Shown here: one piece after another, positions 1-10,719 of the stretch | Layout: every line of letters begins with the position of its first letter | Numbering within the stretch: position 1 is the stretch's first letter | Assembly (NCBI RefSeq): GCF_965363235.1 | Contig: NC_134843.1 | Span: forward strand, 94,397,795 to 94,461,794 | DNA: 64,000 nucleotides | Reading direction: 5' to 3' | DNA from: Mytilus galloprovincialis | Taxonomy: Eukaryota; Mollusca; Bivalvia; Mytilida; Mytilidae | Made by a program: the position numbers and the translations under genes | Notes under the pieces: model-generated | The model's input: only the letters and a program-made list of their open reading frames with translations | What the model was told of the DNA's origin: nothing | Databases searched by the model: none

Positions 1-1950
1 CAAAAATAAGACACATACAATTTTATTCAAGATTCTCATACCACATCACAGACACGTCAGAGTGAAACTTCATCGCAGATATTAAATGTTAAACATCAAC
101 CGTTCGTCACAGCAAACCTCACAGAAAATTCATGCACGCAGCCGTTCCAAAATCCGTTCTCTCAAGCTAGTAACACAGTGAGTACTAATATAAATCCGTA
201 TACATCCGCAAGCAGTCAGAATCATTACTTACCCAAACTCACACTTCCGATATTCACAGGGAACATATTAGAGTGGCAAACTTTCTTGGATTCGTATGAA
301 TGCGCTATACATTTAAACCCTTCATTGACCGATGTCCAGAAATTTAATTACCTCAAAGCACAATTACAGAATGAAGCATTACGCACCATAGCAGGTTTTG
401 CGCTTACAAATGCAAACTACGCAGACGCCATTATTTTGTTGAAGGAGAGATTCGGGCAAACACACAAAATTACATAAGCGTACATGCAAGCTTTATTAGA
501 AATTACACCGCCAAGAAACAATCTTGTCAGTTTGAGACACTTTTATGATCAAATGAAAACTTACGTAAGAGGGCTAGAATCTTTAGGCCAATCACAAGAT
601 TCTAATGGAACATTACTTGTGCCAATCATTTTGAGCAAGTTACCGGGAGAAATTAAAAAAAAACCTTGCCCGTGAACATGGAACAGAAAACTGGTTATTA
701 CGAGACCTCCGGAAAAGTATTTGCAATGAAATAAACATAATTGATGCGAGACAAGACACTGAAACTTCTAACAGTTTACCAAGTACATCATCTTTCTTTA
801 CCGGAACTAAATCAACAAAACCTCGCCAAATCAAGCTCGATATACAAAAAATACACGCCAGAATTTAGACACTAAACCTTGTGTATTCTGCCGCGATGTA
901 CACGCACCAGCGCATTGCGCGAACATATCTGATCCAGAATCCCGCATGAACATTGTAAAACGCGAGAAATTGTGTTTCAACTGTCTTGGGACACATCGTA
1001 TAAATGAATGTAAGTCAAAACACTTATGCCGAAATTGCAACAAAAGACACCACACAAGTCTGTGTACTGTACACCAAATTAACAGCAAGATTAACCATGA
1101 TTATGACAGGAGTAGACAAAGCGTACAAAATACAAATTACAGCCAACAGCATATGAATTTTTATGGTAACAATGGACAAGCTTATCAAACATCTGTACAT
1201 CTGGTAAATGACACTAATCAGAAGGAAGAAGACACTTCAATTTTATACTCATCGTCAGTCGAGGTACGTACAAATGTTCTTTTAAAAACTGCAGTAGCAC
1301 CCATATGTTCAGACAACTTATGTATAGATACCTATATACCTTTTGACGAGGGATCACAGCGATCATTTGTGACCGAAGATTTAGCAAGAAAACTTAATTT
1401 ACATACAGAGGGAATTGAAATTCTACAATTATCGTCATTTGGAGATAGAAACAAAAACGTACGACATTTAGATAAATCAAGTGTTCGTAGAATCAGACGC
1501 AGGACAGAAAATACCGATACACGTTCTAATTGTACCAATGATTGCCGTACCTTTGCAGAACAAAATTCGCCACATTAACAGAGGACTGAATTATTTACGG
1601 GGACTTTAGTAAGCACATCCAGTAACACAGGAAGAGTCTTTTGAAATATCGTTATTAATCGGAGCAGACTACTACTGGGACTTAGTCGAGGATGAAGTCG
1701 TAAGAGGAAATGGTCCAACCGCCGTAAAGTCAAAGTTAGGTTTCTTACTTTCCGGTTCAAAAAGGGGCAAAAGCGAACACGCATTGACATGTACCAACAT
1801 ATTAAGCATTCTTGTTTCGCACAAATCAGAGGAACACGATATAAAAACCTCTCTAAACACAACACACAGAAGTACTCAATCTAGACGATTGGCAAGTGCC
1901 AAGGTCCGGAAGAAGATACGGAAGCGTACGAATAACCAATCATAGACGAA
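1..1950 (+). mobile_element. BEL/Pao-type LTR retrotransposon remnant, broken
   Basis: This is a fossil gag-pol fragment that enters from the left window edge. The parts seen in order are a Gag-like region of the DUF1759 type (about 180-675), a zinc-knuckle region with two closely spaced Cys-Cys-His-Cys boxes (about 950-1075), and a retropepsin-like region of the DUF1758 type with an acid-x-Gly-Ser signature (about 1250-1930). This order is typical of BEL/Pao elements. No LTR, reverse transcriptase or integrase is seen. The copy is plainly dead, with several breaks, and is probably old. A piggyBac element begins about 140 bp further on, so it may have inserted into or beside this remnant. Confidence 0.85.
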
Positions 1951-2092
1951 CATGATGAAGAAGACGTTCCTTAGTTTGTACATTACCATTGGCGACGTTG
2001 GCGACTACAGTGACGTCGCCGTGGGCTCTTTGAGTTGTTATTAAAAGATATGGCTGAACAGACGTGTTTGTTTATATTAGCGAAAATATCCT
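1951..2092. other. Unassigned spacer
   Basis: This short stretch lies between the BEL/Pao remnant and the piggyBac end. It holds an imperfect repeat of a GACG-TTGGCGAC-like motif near 1991-2020 and nothing that looks coding. It may be further decayed retrotransposon sequence. Confidence 0.4.
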
Positions 2093-2110
2093 TTAACCCT
2101 TATACTGCCA
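2093..2110 (+). repeat. Left terminal inverted repeat of the piggyBac element
   Basis: The sequence is TTAACCCTTATACTGCCA. It matches the reverse complement of 7327-7344 at 15 of 18 positions, and TTAA is the duplicated target. Confidence 0.85.
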
Positions 2111-2240
2111 TCGGGCCGATTGACGTTACCTTTAACAGCCATCGGGCCGATCGGGCCGATTGACGTTGTCTGTAACTGCCAGCCGGCCGATTGGGCCGAT
2201 TTAGGTGTTCTTTAATTGCCAATGGGCAGATTTGGCAGAT
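2097..2240 (+). repeat. Subterminal GGGCCGAT-type repeats of the piggyBac element
   Basis: Three to four imperfect units of about 30-60 bp follow the left inverted repeat directly. Each holds the core GGGCCGAT, or a decayed form such as GGGCAGAT, often followed by TTGACGTT. The position just inside one end is where subterminal transposase-binding sites occur in many DNA transposons. That role is inference. Confidence 0.6.
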
Positions 2241-3387
2241 GATTAGGGTAAATGATATAAAAACATTAATTTGATATTCTGTCAATATTCTTTCTTTTCT
2301 CTACATTCTTCCTTTTTTTGTGACGTCATATACAATTCTCTAACAAAACGGTGACGTCATTGCTGTAAAATTTAGCGCAATGGTTTCCGTCAATCCATGG
2401 ATGCGAGCTTTTCCTCCAGAACCGGAGCAGAACTCCGTGCGAATCCGGGGCCGCGAAACATGCCGGCAGCAAATTCAACACCCAGTTAAATATTTCTATT
2501 TGCTGTTTTCGATAGAGCTGATAAAAGAAATCGTCAGAAGAACAAACAGGTACATTGTAAAATCATTTTGAAAAAGCACTGATAGGAAAAAAATTGTCTC
2601 CAATGTTTTTGTACCATTATTGAAAAAATTCAATAAACAAACCAATTAACCTTAATTAATTATTGTTTAACAATTTAATAAAACTCATTTCGTTAGCGAA
2701 ATAAAACGTATCAAAGTAAAGAGATATAATAAGGAAAGATAAAAATTAGAAAAGTTCACGTTACACGATGCCTTTCTTTACATACATATACATTAGTTTG
2801 AGAGAAAAAGGCCAACATTTAAAGTGGACAAACGTTTGAATTTCTTGAGGGGAGACATGAGGATTTATAAAAAAATATAATATCCTTGCATGGTTATATA
2901 TAGAGAAGAACATAAATATATTTGCCCAAGACAGCATGAACAACCAAAGTATTAGCATTCGTATGAAAATAAATATCCGCATAAAAATCTTCCTGTCTTA
3001 ACATAATAACAAATGGACGTCCTCTAAATACAAATCTTAAGATATGTCATTCCTTTGTACAGTTATACAAGAAATTTCATAAGAAAGATGCAGCCACCGC
3101 CAAAAGATATGCCAGAATGAAGTGTTTGAGACCGCTTACAGAAAATGAACTGAAGTCTTTCCTAGCTATAGTGTTTAACATGGATTTGATTAGGAAGTCT
3201 TCCATAGAAGAATACTGGAATTCATCTTTATCAAGTCAGGCATTTCATTGGTTCAAGAAGGTCATGTCAAGAAATCGTTTCCAGAACATACTAAAGTTTT
3301 TATATGTGTCAGACTATTCAAGAAACGTCCCGAGACAGGTACGAATTAGACTGTGTAAACCATGCTTAAACATTAAAACGAAGAAAT

Positions 3388-3500
3388 GATAGGATTTCAA
3401 ATAAAACAACTCTCCACATGAAACCAAAATGACACAATAATATACAACTATAGATCATCGTACAGCCTTCAATAATGAGCAAATTCCAAACCGCATGGTG
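3388..3500 (+). repeat. Interspersed repeat family E, fragment
   Basis: It contains ACAACTCTCCAC followed by a tract related to that at 9525-9610 and 43697-43790 (ACCAAAATGACAC, AACTATAG, GCCTTCAA, GAGCAAA). It looks like a short SINE-like repeat and lies in an intron of the piggyBac transposase gene. Confidence 0.6.
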
Positions 3501-3664
3501 ATGTGCTTAAACAATCAGGCTGTTTTCTGCTCTTTGGTTGGGTTGTTGTCTCTTTGACATATTCCCAAATTCCATTCTCTATTTGATGACTAATTTTAAG
3601 TTTTGTCATACCTTTTTTAATACGACCGCAAAAATTGAAAATTTTTTGGTCGTATATTGGTATC

Positions 3665-3709
3665 ACGTTGGCGTCGTCGTCTGCGTCGTCGTCTGCGCCG
3701 TCGTCGTCT

Positions 3710-3744
<35 letters not shown>

Positions 3745-3745
3745 C
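3665..3745 (+). repeat. GTC/CGT trinucleotide microsatellite
   Basis: A run of cgtcgt units with tctgcg interruptions forms the left part of the 3621-5003 element. The open frame through it is repeat translation (Val-rich), not a gene. Confidence 0.9.
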
Positions 3746-4492
3746 GAATACTTTTAGTTTTCGCACTCTAACTTTAGTTTAAGTCAATAGAAATCTATGA
3801 AATTTAAACACAAGGTTTAAGACCATAAAAGGAAGGTTGGGATTGATTTTGGAAGTTTTGGTCCTAACAGTTTAAGAATTAGGGGCCAAAAAGAGTCCAA
3901 ATAAGCATTTTCTTAGTTTTCGCACTATAACTTTAGTTTAAGTCAATAGAAAACTATGGAATTTTGACACAAGGTTTATGACTACAAAAGGAAGGTTGAG
4001 ATTGATTTTAGGAGTTTTGGTTCCAACAGTTTAGGAATTAGGGGCCAAAAAAGGGCCCAAATAAGCATTATTCTTGGTTTTCGCACAATAACTTTTGTAT
4101 AAGTAAATAGAAATATATGAAATTTAAACACAAGGTTTATGAACATAAAAAGAAGGTTGGGATTGATTTTGGGAGTTTTGTTCCCAACAGTTTAGGAATA
4201 AGGGGCCCAAAGGGTCCAAAATTAAACTTTGTTTGATTTTATCAAAAATTGAATAATTGGGGTTCTTTGATATGCCAAATCTAACTGTGTATGTAGATTC
4301 TTAATTTTTGGTTTCGTTTTCAAATTGGTCTACATTAAGGTCCAAAGGGTCCAAAATTAAACTTAGTTTGATTTAAAAAAAAATGAATTCTTGGAGTTCT
4401 TTGATATGCTGAATCTAAAAATGTACTTAGATTTTTTATTATGGGCCCAGTTTTCAAGTTGGTCCAAATCAAGATCCAAAATTATTATATTG

Positions 4493-4697
4493 AGTATTGT
4501 GCAATAGCAAGAAATTTTCAATTGCACAGTATTCAGCAATAGCAAGAAATTTTCAATTGCACAGTATTGCGCAATAGCAAGAAATCTTCAATTGCACAGT
4601 ATTGTACAATAGCAAGTATATTCAATAGCACAGTATTGCGCAATAGCAACAAATATCTAATTGCACAATATTGTGCAATAGCAAGAAATTTTCAATT
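4493..4697 (+). repeat. 35-bp tandem repeat with a palindromic core
   Basis: About six imperfect units begin near 4493, 4529, 4563, 4599, 4632 and 4669. Each combines a GTATTGYGCAATAGC tract with TTCAATTGCACA. The form TATTGCGCAATA, in the third and fifth units, is a perfect 12-bp palindrome. The other units vary at its centre. Confidence 0.8.
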
Positions 4698-6179
4698 GGA
4701 GTTATATTTCTTTGTCCAGAATAGTAGTTGTATCAACTTAAATCAATTTTTCTCATTTCAGATTTCATCAATAAAAAGAAAGTTTCTTCAAACATTTTTT
4801 TGAGAGGATTAATATTCAACAGCATAGTGAATTGCTCAAAGGCAAAAAAAAATATTTTAAGTTCATTAGACCACATTCATTTTGTGTCAGAAACCTATGC
4901 TGTGTCACCTATTTAATCACAATCCAAATTTAGAGCTGAATCCAGCTTGAATATTGTGTCCATACTTGCCCCTACCGTTCAGGGTTCAACCTCTGCGGTC
5001 GTATAAAGCTGCGCCCTACGGAGCATCTGGTTATAGAAATAAACGTTCAATTTGTGTTAAAAATAAAGGTTTCTGTTTAATCCATTTATCCTCGTCGATT
5101 CCTTAAATGTCTTGTACGAAATCAAAATTTTTCTTTCCAAATATAAAGTGTTACAAGGGAAACTTAAAGCAATTGAAAACAAAAGTTCAGTCCCGGATAA
5201 GGATATAAGGTATCCATTCCCGTGGGGCTTTACAGCGTAACTTCATCTCAAGATGTTTTTATTTTATTTTTTATATATAGCACCCAGCGTATGACCCTGC
5301 TTCAAGATTTAGACCACTGTTATCCTTTATGAATAAACAATTTTGTCGTTTCATCGTTCCTAAAAAAGAGGTTTGTGTGGACGAAACATTAATAGCAACC
5401 AAAGGTCATAATGTAATGAGGCAGTATATATCCCATCTAAGGCTGCAAAGTTTGGAATTAAATTTTGGATCCGTTGTGAATCAGCGACAGGTTAAATTTT
5501 GCAAATGTCTGTGTACAGATCGAGGGCGACAATTTGATCCAGTACCAGCAGGACAGTTGCAGGGTACAAATGTTGTGTTGTCATGAACCTTATGAGTGCG
5601 TCCAATATTCTGAATAAAGGCTACCATGTTTTTTGTGATAGCTTCTTTTGCTCACAAAACCTAGCTTCACGACTTATTCAAACTACTACATAATATTACA
5701 GGTAGCTATTTAAAGTAAAGCAAATTAAATGTAGAATGTTCACCTTATATCGGTGTACCGATGTTTTTGACTTTTCACAATTTTTATTATCACTATTTTC
5801 AACTTCGAACAGTGCATGGTAATGACATTTTTAGTCAGTCTTAGTGTTATAAAAATTTCCCAAAATTAAACAATAAAGGTCAGATAAACAAGAAAAAAAT
5901 GGAACCGCTATACAATTAAAGAAATGAGAGAAAATAACATAAAGTCAAGATAATGGTTAAAAAATAATTTCACATTGAAACTTAAACAGAAATACTGACC
6001 CCGTAAAATAAACCTGATGTGAACTCGTGCACTCTGGAATGGTAAGCTGGCATTTTAAAATACACCAAATGTGTACATAAACAGTTCGTTTAAAGTATAA
6101 TACTTGCATTTCAGTAAATATATCTCCTTAGATATGCACATGTACGTAGTGTTACTATTATTTCTTAAAGTTATACATA

Positions 6180-6235
<56 letters not shown>
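6180..6235. repeat. (AT)n microsatellite
   Basis: This is a pure TA/AT run of about 55 bases between two transposase blocks of the piggyBac element. Confidence 0.98.
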
Positions 6236-6238
<3 letters not shown>

Positions 6239-7326
6239 AATAGATAGGATAGGCTACATTGGGAAACGATCCGACATTTTTTTTTCTTTTTTCAGGAACT
6301 CTTAGAAAGAATCGGCCTATGCCGAACACCATTCGTAACGCGAATCCGACACCTGACAATCCTGTTTACATGAGAAAGGGTAAAATGTTGTGGGCCGCTT
6401 TTAGAAATATGGATGGACAAAAACTCAGTACAAATGGTAAGTACGGCATTTTCAGCTCAACATCTTCCCTCTGGTCGCCCACGCATCGTGAACGGGTACA
6501 ATAAAAATATGGGAGCAGTTTACACAACAGATGCCATAATGAAAGCGTTCGGAGGACACCGAAAAAATCGTAAACCGTGGAAGAAAGTTGTCCTACATTT
6601 ATTTCACCGCATTGTACATAATGCCTATATATAGTATAAAAAAAACACGTCGGACACACCAGTAAAATCCAGACTTCGATTCATCCAGGAGATTGTTGAA
6701 TCTTTATTCGGAATCCGAAGTGAACAGCCGCGACGACGGAGACGACACAAGCGAGCACGGTCTGTAAGTACATTGCCTGACAGAAAAGAGAAGGACTGTT
6801 GCGTGTGTTCCAACCGCAGCCACAGTGGTAGAAAGAGGAGCAGGACAGTATGCAATTTTTGCAAGAAAGGCCTCCATAAGGACTGTGTTTCCTTGCACGA
6901 AGACTGCAGAGAACTTTAATTAGGCCTTATCGGTCATTTAATCATCTGACCATTATAGTCTCATTGTCTTTGCATTATTAAAATTGACCAGATCACATTT
7001 ACATTTTAAAAAGGAGAAAAAAAACCATCAACAAATTACTATGATAGTGTATAAGTTAACATACATTGTATTTATCACTCAAAGTTTTTGGATGCCTCAA
7101 ATATTGCCCTGTTTAAAAATATTCTATTGTAAATTATTAATTTAACTTAATATTTGCATATTTTTAATATCATTTCATGCCGACCAAGATGTACACAAAT
7201 GAAACAATGGGCATTTGGATAATCTTGACGTTGACTGTTTTATTGGGTTTCAATGGTAAACGTCTGTGTTGAAGTAATATTTAGCAATGTCATCGACGTA
7301 ACGTCTTTTTGGTTTTTGAAAAATTC

Positions 7327-7344
7327 TGGCAGTGAAAAGGTTAA
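7327..7344 (-). repeat. Right terminal inverted repeat of the piggyBac element
   Basis: The sequence is TGGCAGTGAAAAGGTTAA, partner of 2093-2110. TTAA at 7341-7344 is the target-site copy. Confidence 0.85.
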
Positions 7345-7964
7345 TAAATCATTGAGATATTTTCCGAAGTAAGTTATCGAATATATTTTAGTTTTCATTT
7401 TCAGTATTTTTCTGCTAGATGGACCTTTTTTTCACATTTGATATTCACCAATCATATGAATGTTTACAAAATATTCCTGAGTTATAAGTTTTATAGATAT
7501 AGAGGTATACATGAAATATAACATAATGCATAATCATGATAATGAAAACATACGTATGACTTAAACTAAACAAGTGTTCGCTAATTTGTCGAAAGAGAGA
7601 ACAAATCGGCAGGAATAAGTGCTATTCTTTTCGTTAGATATTTTCTTAATTTCATATTCGAATGCCCCTTTCAATCTGATGGAGACACTTGGTAATATAA
7701 ACGCTTTATTTAATGTAGGTTAGTCTATTGCTAACTTCAGCAAAAAGGAAACTTTATCTGAACATCGAATGAAAGTTTTGAAAATTAAGGAGATTTAAAA
7801 TTGTCATTGTTGGTAATCAACTGCAGTTAAGCAATACAATATATTTAATTTCTGCATCTCACAAGTTTTTTCATGATTCAATATTTTGAGTTCTAACACA
7901 ATCATGGGAATATGTAGACAGTTTATGAAGCTATCATACTTGTTCAAAATATTAAACATATATA
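7345..7964. other. Gene-free stretch
   Basis: The sequence is AT-rich with no coding signal, no recognised repeat and no sign that the BEL/Pao remnant resumes on this side of the piggyBac element. Confidence 0.5.
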
Positions 7965-8125
7965 GAATTGAGAAAGGAAATAGGGAATGTGTCAAAGTGA
8001 CTACAACCCAACCACAGATCAGACAACAGCCGAAGGCCACCAATGGGTCTTCAATGTAGCGAGAAATTCCCGCACCCGGAGGCGGTCTTCAGCTGGCCCC
8101 TTAAAAATATGTATACTAGTATGTA
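7965..8125 (+). repeat. Interspersed repeat family B
   Basis: The copy starts near GAATTGAGAAAGGAAATAGG and runs through GACAACAGCCGAAGG, TCTTCAATGTAGCGAGAAA and CAGCTGGCCCCTTAAAAATA. The same order occurs at 24383-24660 and 58421-58580. The first half recurs at 14141-14222, 18174-18250 and 43540-43616. I know this family as a common mussel repeat with SINE-like size. No tRNA-like promoter was confirmed. Confidence 0.75.
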
Positions 8126-8316
8126 TTGCTTTACATAAATAGTAACGTACTAGTATGATCCTACTTCCAGCAGAAATTAAGCTCTAAGTATTTGTTTAGC
8201 AGAATACCATGCTTTTATCCGACTTTTTATGACGTCTATTAACTAAATCGGTTGAAAGTGTACTGATTGATATTTAGTCTTAAAATAATGGTCATTTATC
8301 AACTATTTTGATCTGA

Positions 8317-8360
8317 GCGTCACTGATGAGTCTTATGTAGACGAAATGCGCGTCTGGCGT
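8317..8360 (+). ncRNA. Hammerhead ribozyme motif (type I layout), core intact
   Basis: All parts of a hammerhead are present in order: stem I strand GCGTCA (8317-8322), core CTGATGA (8323-8329), stem II GTCT/AGAC closing a TATGT loop (8330-8342), core GAAA (8343-8346), a very short stem III with a GCGC loop (8346-8353), cleavage nucleotide C at 8354 in a GTC triplet, and the other stem I strand TGGCGT (8355-8360). Stem I gives six pairs (two G-U), stem II four Watson-Crick pairs, and stem III one A-U and one U-G pair. A tiny stem III is typical of hammerheads in Penelope elements and animal retrozymes. Related but mutated copies occur at 14944-14987, 56196-56239, 61559-61601 and 61923-61965. 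Activity is not shown by sequence alone. Confidence 0.75.
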
Positions 8361-8404
8361 ATCAAATTATAAGCCTGATACCTTTGACAACTTTAAGTTG
8401 GTAT

Positions 8405-8953
8405 TCGCTTTGAACTAGATTTCAGTAAAAACAATGTCTTGTCTTTTTTAAGTTAGTGCTTTATGTTGCTGTGATTATTTAGATATGGGATGGGTTTTCG
8501 ATCATTGTTGAAGGTAGAAAAGTGAAATAAAGTTAATTAAATCGACTAAATCTAGGACTCTGGAGTGAAGTTGTCACAATGGCAATCATACCACATCTCC
8601 ATATTGTTTTAGTAATGAAGTCGTACTATTTCTTTTTAAGATGGCACCCATTCAGGATTTGGAAAACTAAAAACAGCCAAGTCCGTTTAAATATGAGATA
8701 TGAAATACAACGAAATATGAGTCTTGACACGTATATGTGTTGGTACAGCACTACAAGAAGACGTCAGTTTTATTTTGTATGATTAGTTGGAAACGTCCAA
8801 TATAATTGGGTACGTCAAGTTATATAATATAGGGCGTACTTGAACCCTCACAACACTCGTTTTCATTGGTAAATGCTCTGTACAAATGCATGGTTGTCGT
8901 TATGATAAAAATTTGAAGAGATTTAGCCTGCCATTTATCATTCATTTTTACAA
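8405..8953. other. Gene-free stretch with a family E fragment
   Basis: Positions 8563-8610 match the reverse complement of the outer end of repeat family E (CAATGGCAATCATACCACATC). The rest shows no gene. Confidence 0.5.
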
Positions 8954-10003
8954 TCTATACTATTAAACGAGAAGACCTCATTTTTGGTGTCGCTTCTCTT
9001 CTTTCCAGAATAAATTAATCAACACGCCTCTGTGTCCTATAGGTACAGTGCATAGTCGCATTTGTCATCCATTCATATGATTATTCAGATTGAGTTATTT
9101 TAGGAGAAAAACGAGAAAAAAGGCATCCGGATATTGTCCCGTCATTGTACGAAATTTTAAGTCAGATTAGACTTCCGGTTTGCGTTTTTCTGTATACTTT
9201 AAACATACATATACTACGAATAAAGTGTATTTTCAGAATTTTATCTGCTATCATTTTCAAGTTTACTATCCACGGCGGTCACAGAGTTTATTAAATAGAG
9301 AGGGTCTGTATACTATATCAATGATCACCATAGATCGATTAGTAAACTTAGAATTGAAAGTAAATACGCTTTATTTATATAGTAATGAATGTTCATAATA
9401 TACAGATAAGCGCTAAAATTATTCATGTGAACTTTTGATACTTTTTCTGAAATTCTCCAGTCATTAAATCTTTTACAAAATTCATTGATTACATAAAAAA
9501 TGTGGTATGATTGCCATGTTAAGACAACTCTCCACAAGAGACCAAAATGACACAGATATTAACAACTATAGGTCACCGTACGGCCTTCAACAAAGAGCAA
9601 AGCCCATACTGCATACTCAGCTACAAAAGGCCCGAAATGACAATGTAAAACAATGCAAACGAGAAAACTAGCGGCCTTATTTATGTACAAAAAATGAACG
9701 AAAAATAAATATGTAACACATAAACAAACGACAACCACTGAATTACAGGCTCCTTACTTAAATAAATGTTCATAACATACTAAATGTATGTTCATATTGA
9801 AATTGATAGAAAACAAAAAATTGAGAACTTTGGAAATAAAGGTGGAGGGTAAAAAAACATTTTCCTGTCCCCAATAACCTATGACTTATGATACTTTTGC
9901 TGAAATTCTCCAGTCTTTCTGTATTTTACAAAATTCTTCCAACAACACTTTACATACTTTAAACTACGCTCTGAATGCCCGCGATTTCGCGGGTGTGTTC
10001 TAG
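8954..10003 (+). mobile_element. Non-autonomous Helitron
   Basis: Both Helitron ends can be seen. The 5' end starts TCTATACTATTAAACGAG at 8954 and is preceded by A. The 3' end has a GC-rich hairpin (9978-9993, arms CCCGCGA and TCGCGGG, TT loop), then TGTGTT and the terminal CTAG (10000-10003), followed by T. The 5'-TC start, the hairpin a few bases from a CTRR end and the insertion between A and T are the family's hallmarks. No inverted or duplicated ends are present, as expected. The 1,050-bp body encodes no Rep/helicase, so movement would need a partner in trans. A family E repeat (9499-9720) sits inside it. Confidence 0.8.
9499..9720 (+). repeat. Interspersed repeat family E, inside the Helitron
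   Basis: It begins ATGTGGTATGATTGCCATG and runs through ACAACTCTCCACAAGAG and CGGCCTTCAAC to an AT-rich tail near AAATAAATATG. Its reverse complement corresponds to 31195-31390. It lies between two copies of a 52-bp direct repeat (9431-9482 and 9885-9936). Confidence 0.7.
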
Positions 10004-10473
10004 TCTTTATAATAGTACAGGTGCAACTCAACCAAACCAAGTTGACCGACGATTTATGCTGTGTGTAGCTCTACTGTCTATGCTCTGACACAACGTTATA
10101 CATTTTGAGCTTTCACCACTTTAGATGTACAAACCAGAAGCAGATAAATCGATATGTGTATGCACGAAAATCACACAATTTTGACTTTTTTTTATCTTAG
10201 ATTTTCATACGAAATCGAAAACTGAGTCTAACTCTTATGTTATTAATACATTAATTCTTTAAAGACGAAAATTGTATGAAGTGAATTTGATCAATCTGTC
10301 AATGGTGTACAAAACATTAATTAATTGAAAGTTAACGAATTCATTATTTCAATAAATTGAAATGGGTGTGATATTTCATTATACTAGAACATACCTAAGG
10401 CATCGCAGGTCCATGATTGAATCAAATCACCTACGTCTTAGTTGTTACGTTGTTTCTTCTTATAAGTTATGTG
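10004..10473. other. Gene-free stretch
   Basis: The sequence is AT-rich, with no gene or recognised repeat. Confidence 0.5.
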
Positions 10474-10567
10474 TTTCCATAAGTTTTAGTTTGTAACCCG
10501 GATCTGTTTTCTCTCAATCGATTTATGACTTTCGAACGGCGGTATACTACTGTTGTCTTTTTTTAGC
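10474..10567 (-). repeat. Interspersed repeat family D, end fragment
   Basis: TTAGTTTGTAACCCGGAT, then TCGATTTATGA and GGCGGTATACTACTGTTG, match 46145-46225 and, in reverse, 49737-49805. This is the outer end of the composite repeat described at 45690-46225. Confidence 0.7.
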
Positions 10568-10719
10568 CCAGATTTTAAGTATTGGTACTTTTCTCTGCTT
10601 TCGAAATATTTCTATTTGAACCAGTCGACCCTGACCTTGCTAATTCTTGGACATATGATATGGCCTTGAGGTATAATTTTTAATCAACATCATTTTCCTA
10701 TGTTTGTTTTATATAAAGT

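Larger units (their letters stand above)
3621..5003 (+). repeat. Element of layered tandem repeats with short inverted ends, nested in the piggyBac element
   Basis: The outer ends TACGACCGCA (3621-3630) and TGCGGTCGTA (4994-5003) are perfect inverted repeats, and each terminates in TA. Inside, in order, are a GTC-rich microsatellite, three units of about 161 bp starting near 3748, 3910 and 4071 (each with GTTTTCGCAC and a GGAAGGTTG tract), two units of about 133 bp (about 4213-4346 and 4347-4478, each with GGTCCAAAATTAAACTT), and about six units of 35 bp (4493-4697). I recognise the 161-bp unit as common in bivalve genomes. No protein is encoded. The element sits between transposase blocks 3063-3338 and 5281-5701. 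Confidence 0.65.
2380..6919 (+). pseudogene. piggyBac-family transposase, intron-containing, inactivated
   Basis: The blocks align in order with the piggyBac transposase. Block 2380-2549 has the region before the catalytic core, ending in IVRRTNR at a GT donor. Block 3063-3338 begins at a CAG acceptor, contains the SFLAIVFNMDLIRKSSIEEYW stretch and ends at a CAG/GTA donor. Block 5281-5701 contains VDETLIATKG (first catalytic Asp), RGRQFDP and CDSFFCS (second catalytic Asp). Block 6296-6919 begins GTLRKNR and continues through YNKNMGAVYTTD to a C-terminal cysteine-rich zinc domain with CCVC and CNFCKKGLHKDC, ending in TAA at 6917. The reading frame changes inside 5281-5701 and near 6435. An in-frame stop follows HNAYI near 6633. 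The third catalytic Asp of the family's GGVD motif is Tyr (TAC, about 6520). The first two blocks do not join in phase. This gene cannot make an active transposase. Confidence 0.85.
2093..7344 (+). mobile_element. piggyBac-type DNA transposon, full length but decayed
   Basis: The element is bounded by TTAA at both ends (2093-2096 and 7341-7344), the target site used by piggyBac elements. The outermost 18 bases of the two ends are inverted repeats with 15 matches (2093-2110 against 7327-7344). Between them lie four transposase-like coding blocks on the plus strand (2380-2549, 3063-3338, 5281-5701, 6296-6919), most flanked by consensus splice sites, so the transposase gene carried introns. The element is 5.25 kb, inflated by a repeat of about 1.4 kb (3621-5003) and an AT microsatellite (6180-6235) in introns. 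Ends this well matched in an element with a broken gene suggest moderate age, or mobilisation in trans. Confidence 0.85.

Noticed and set aside
3538-3771. An open frame with a valine-rich end
   Set aside because: The valine run is translation of the GTC microsatellite.
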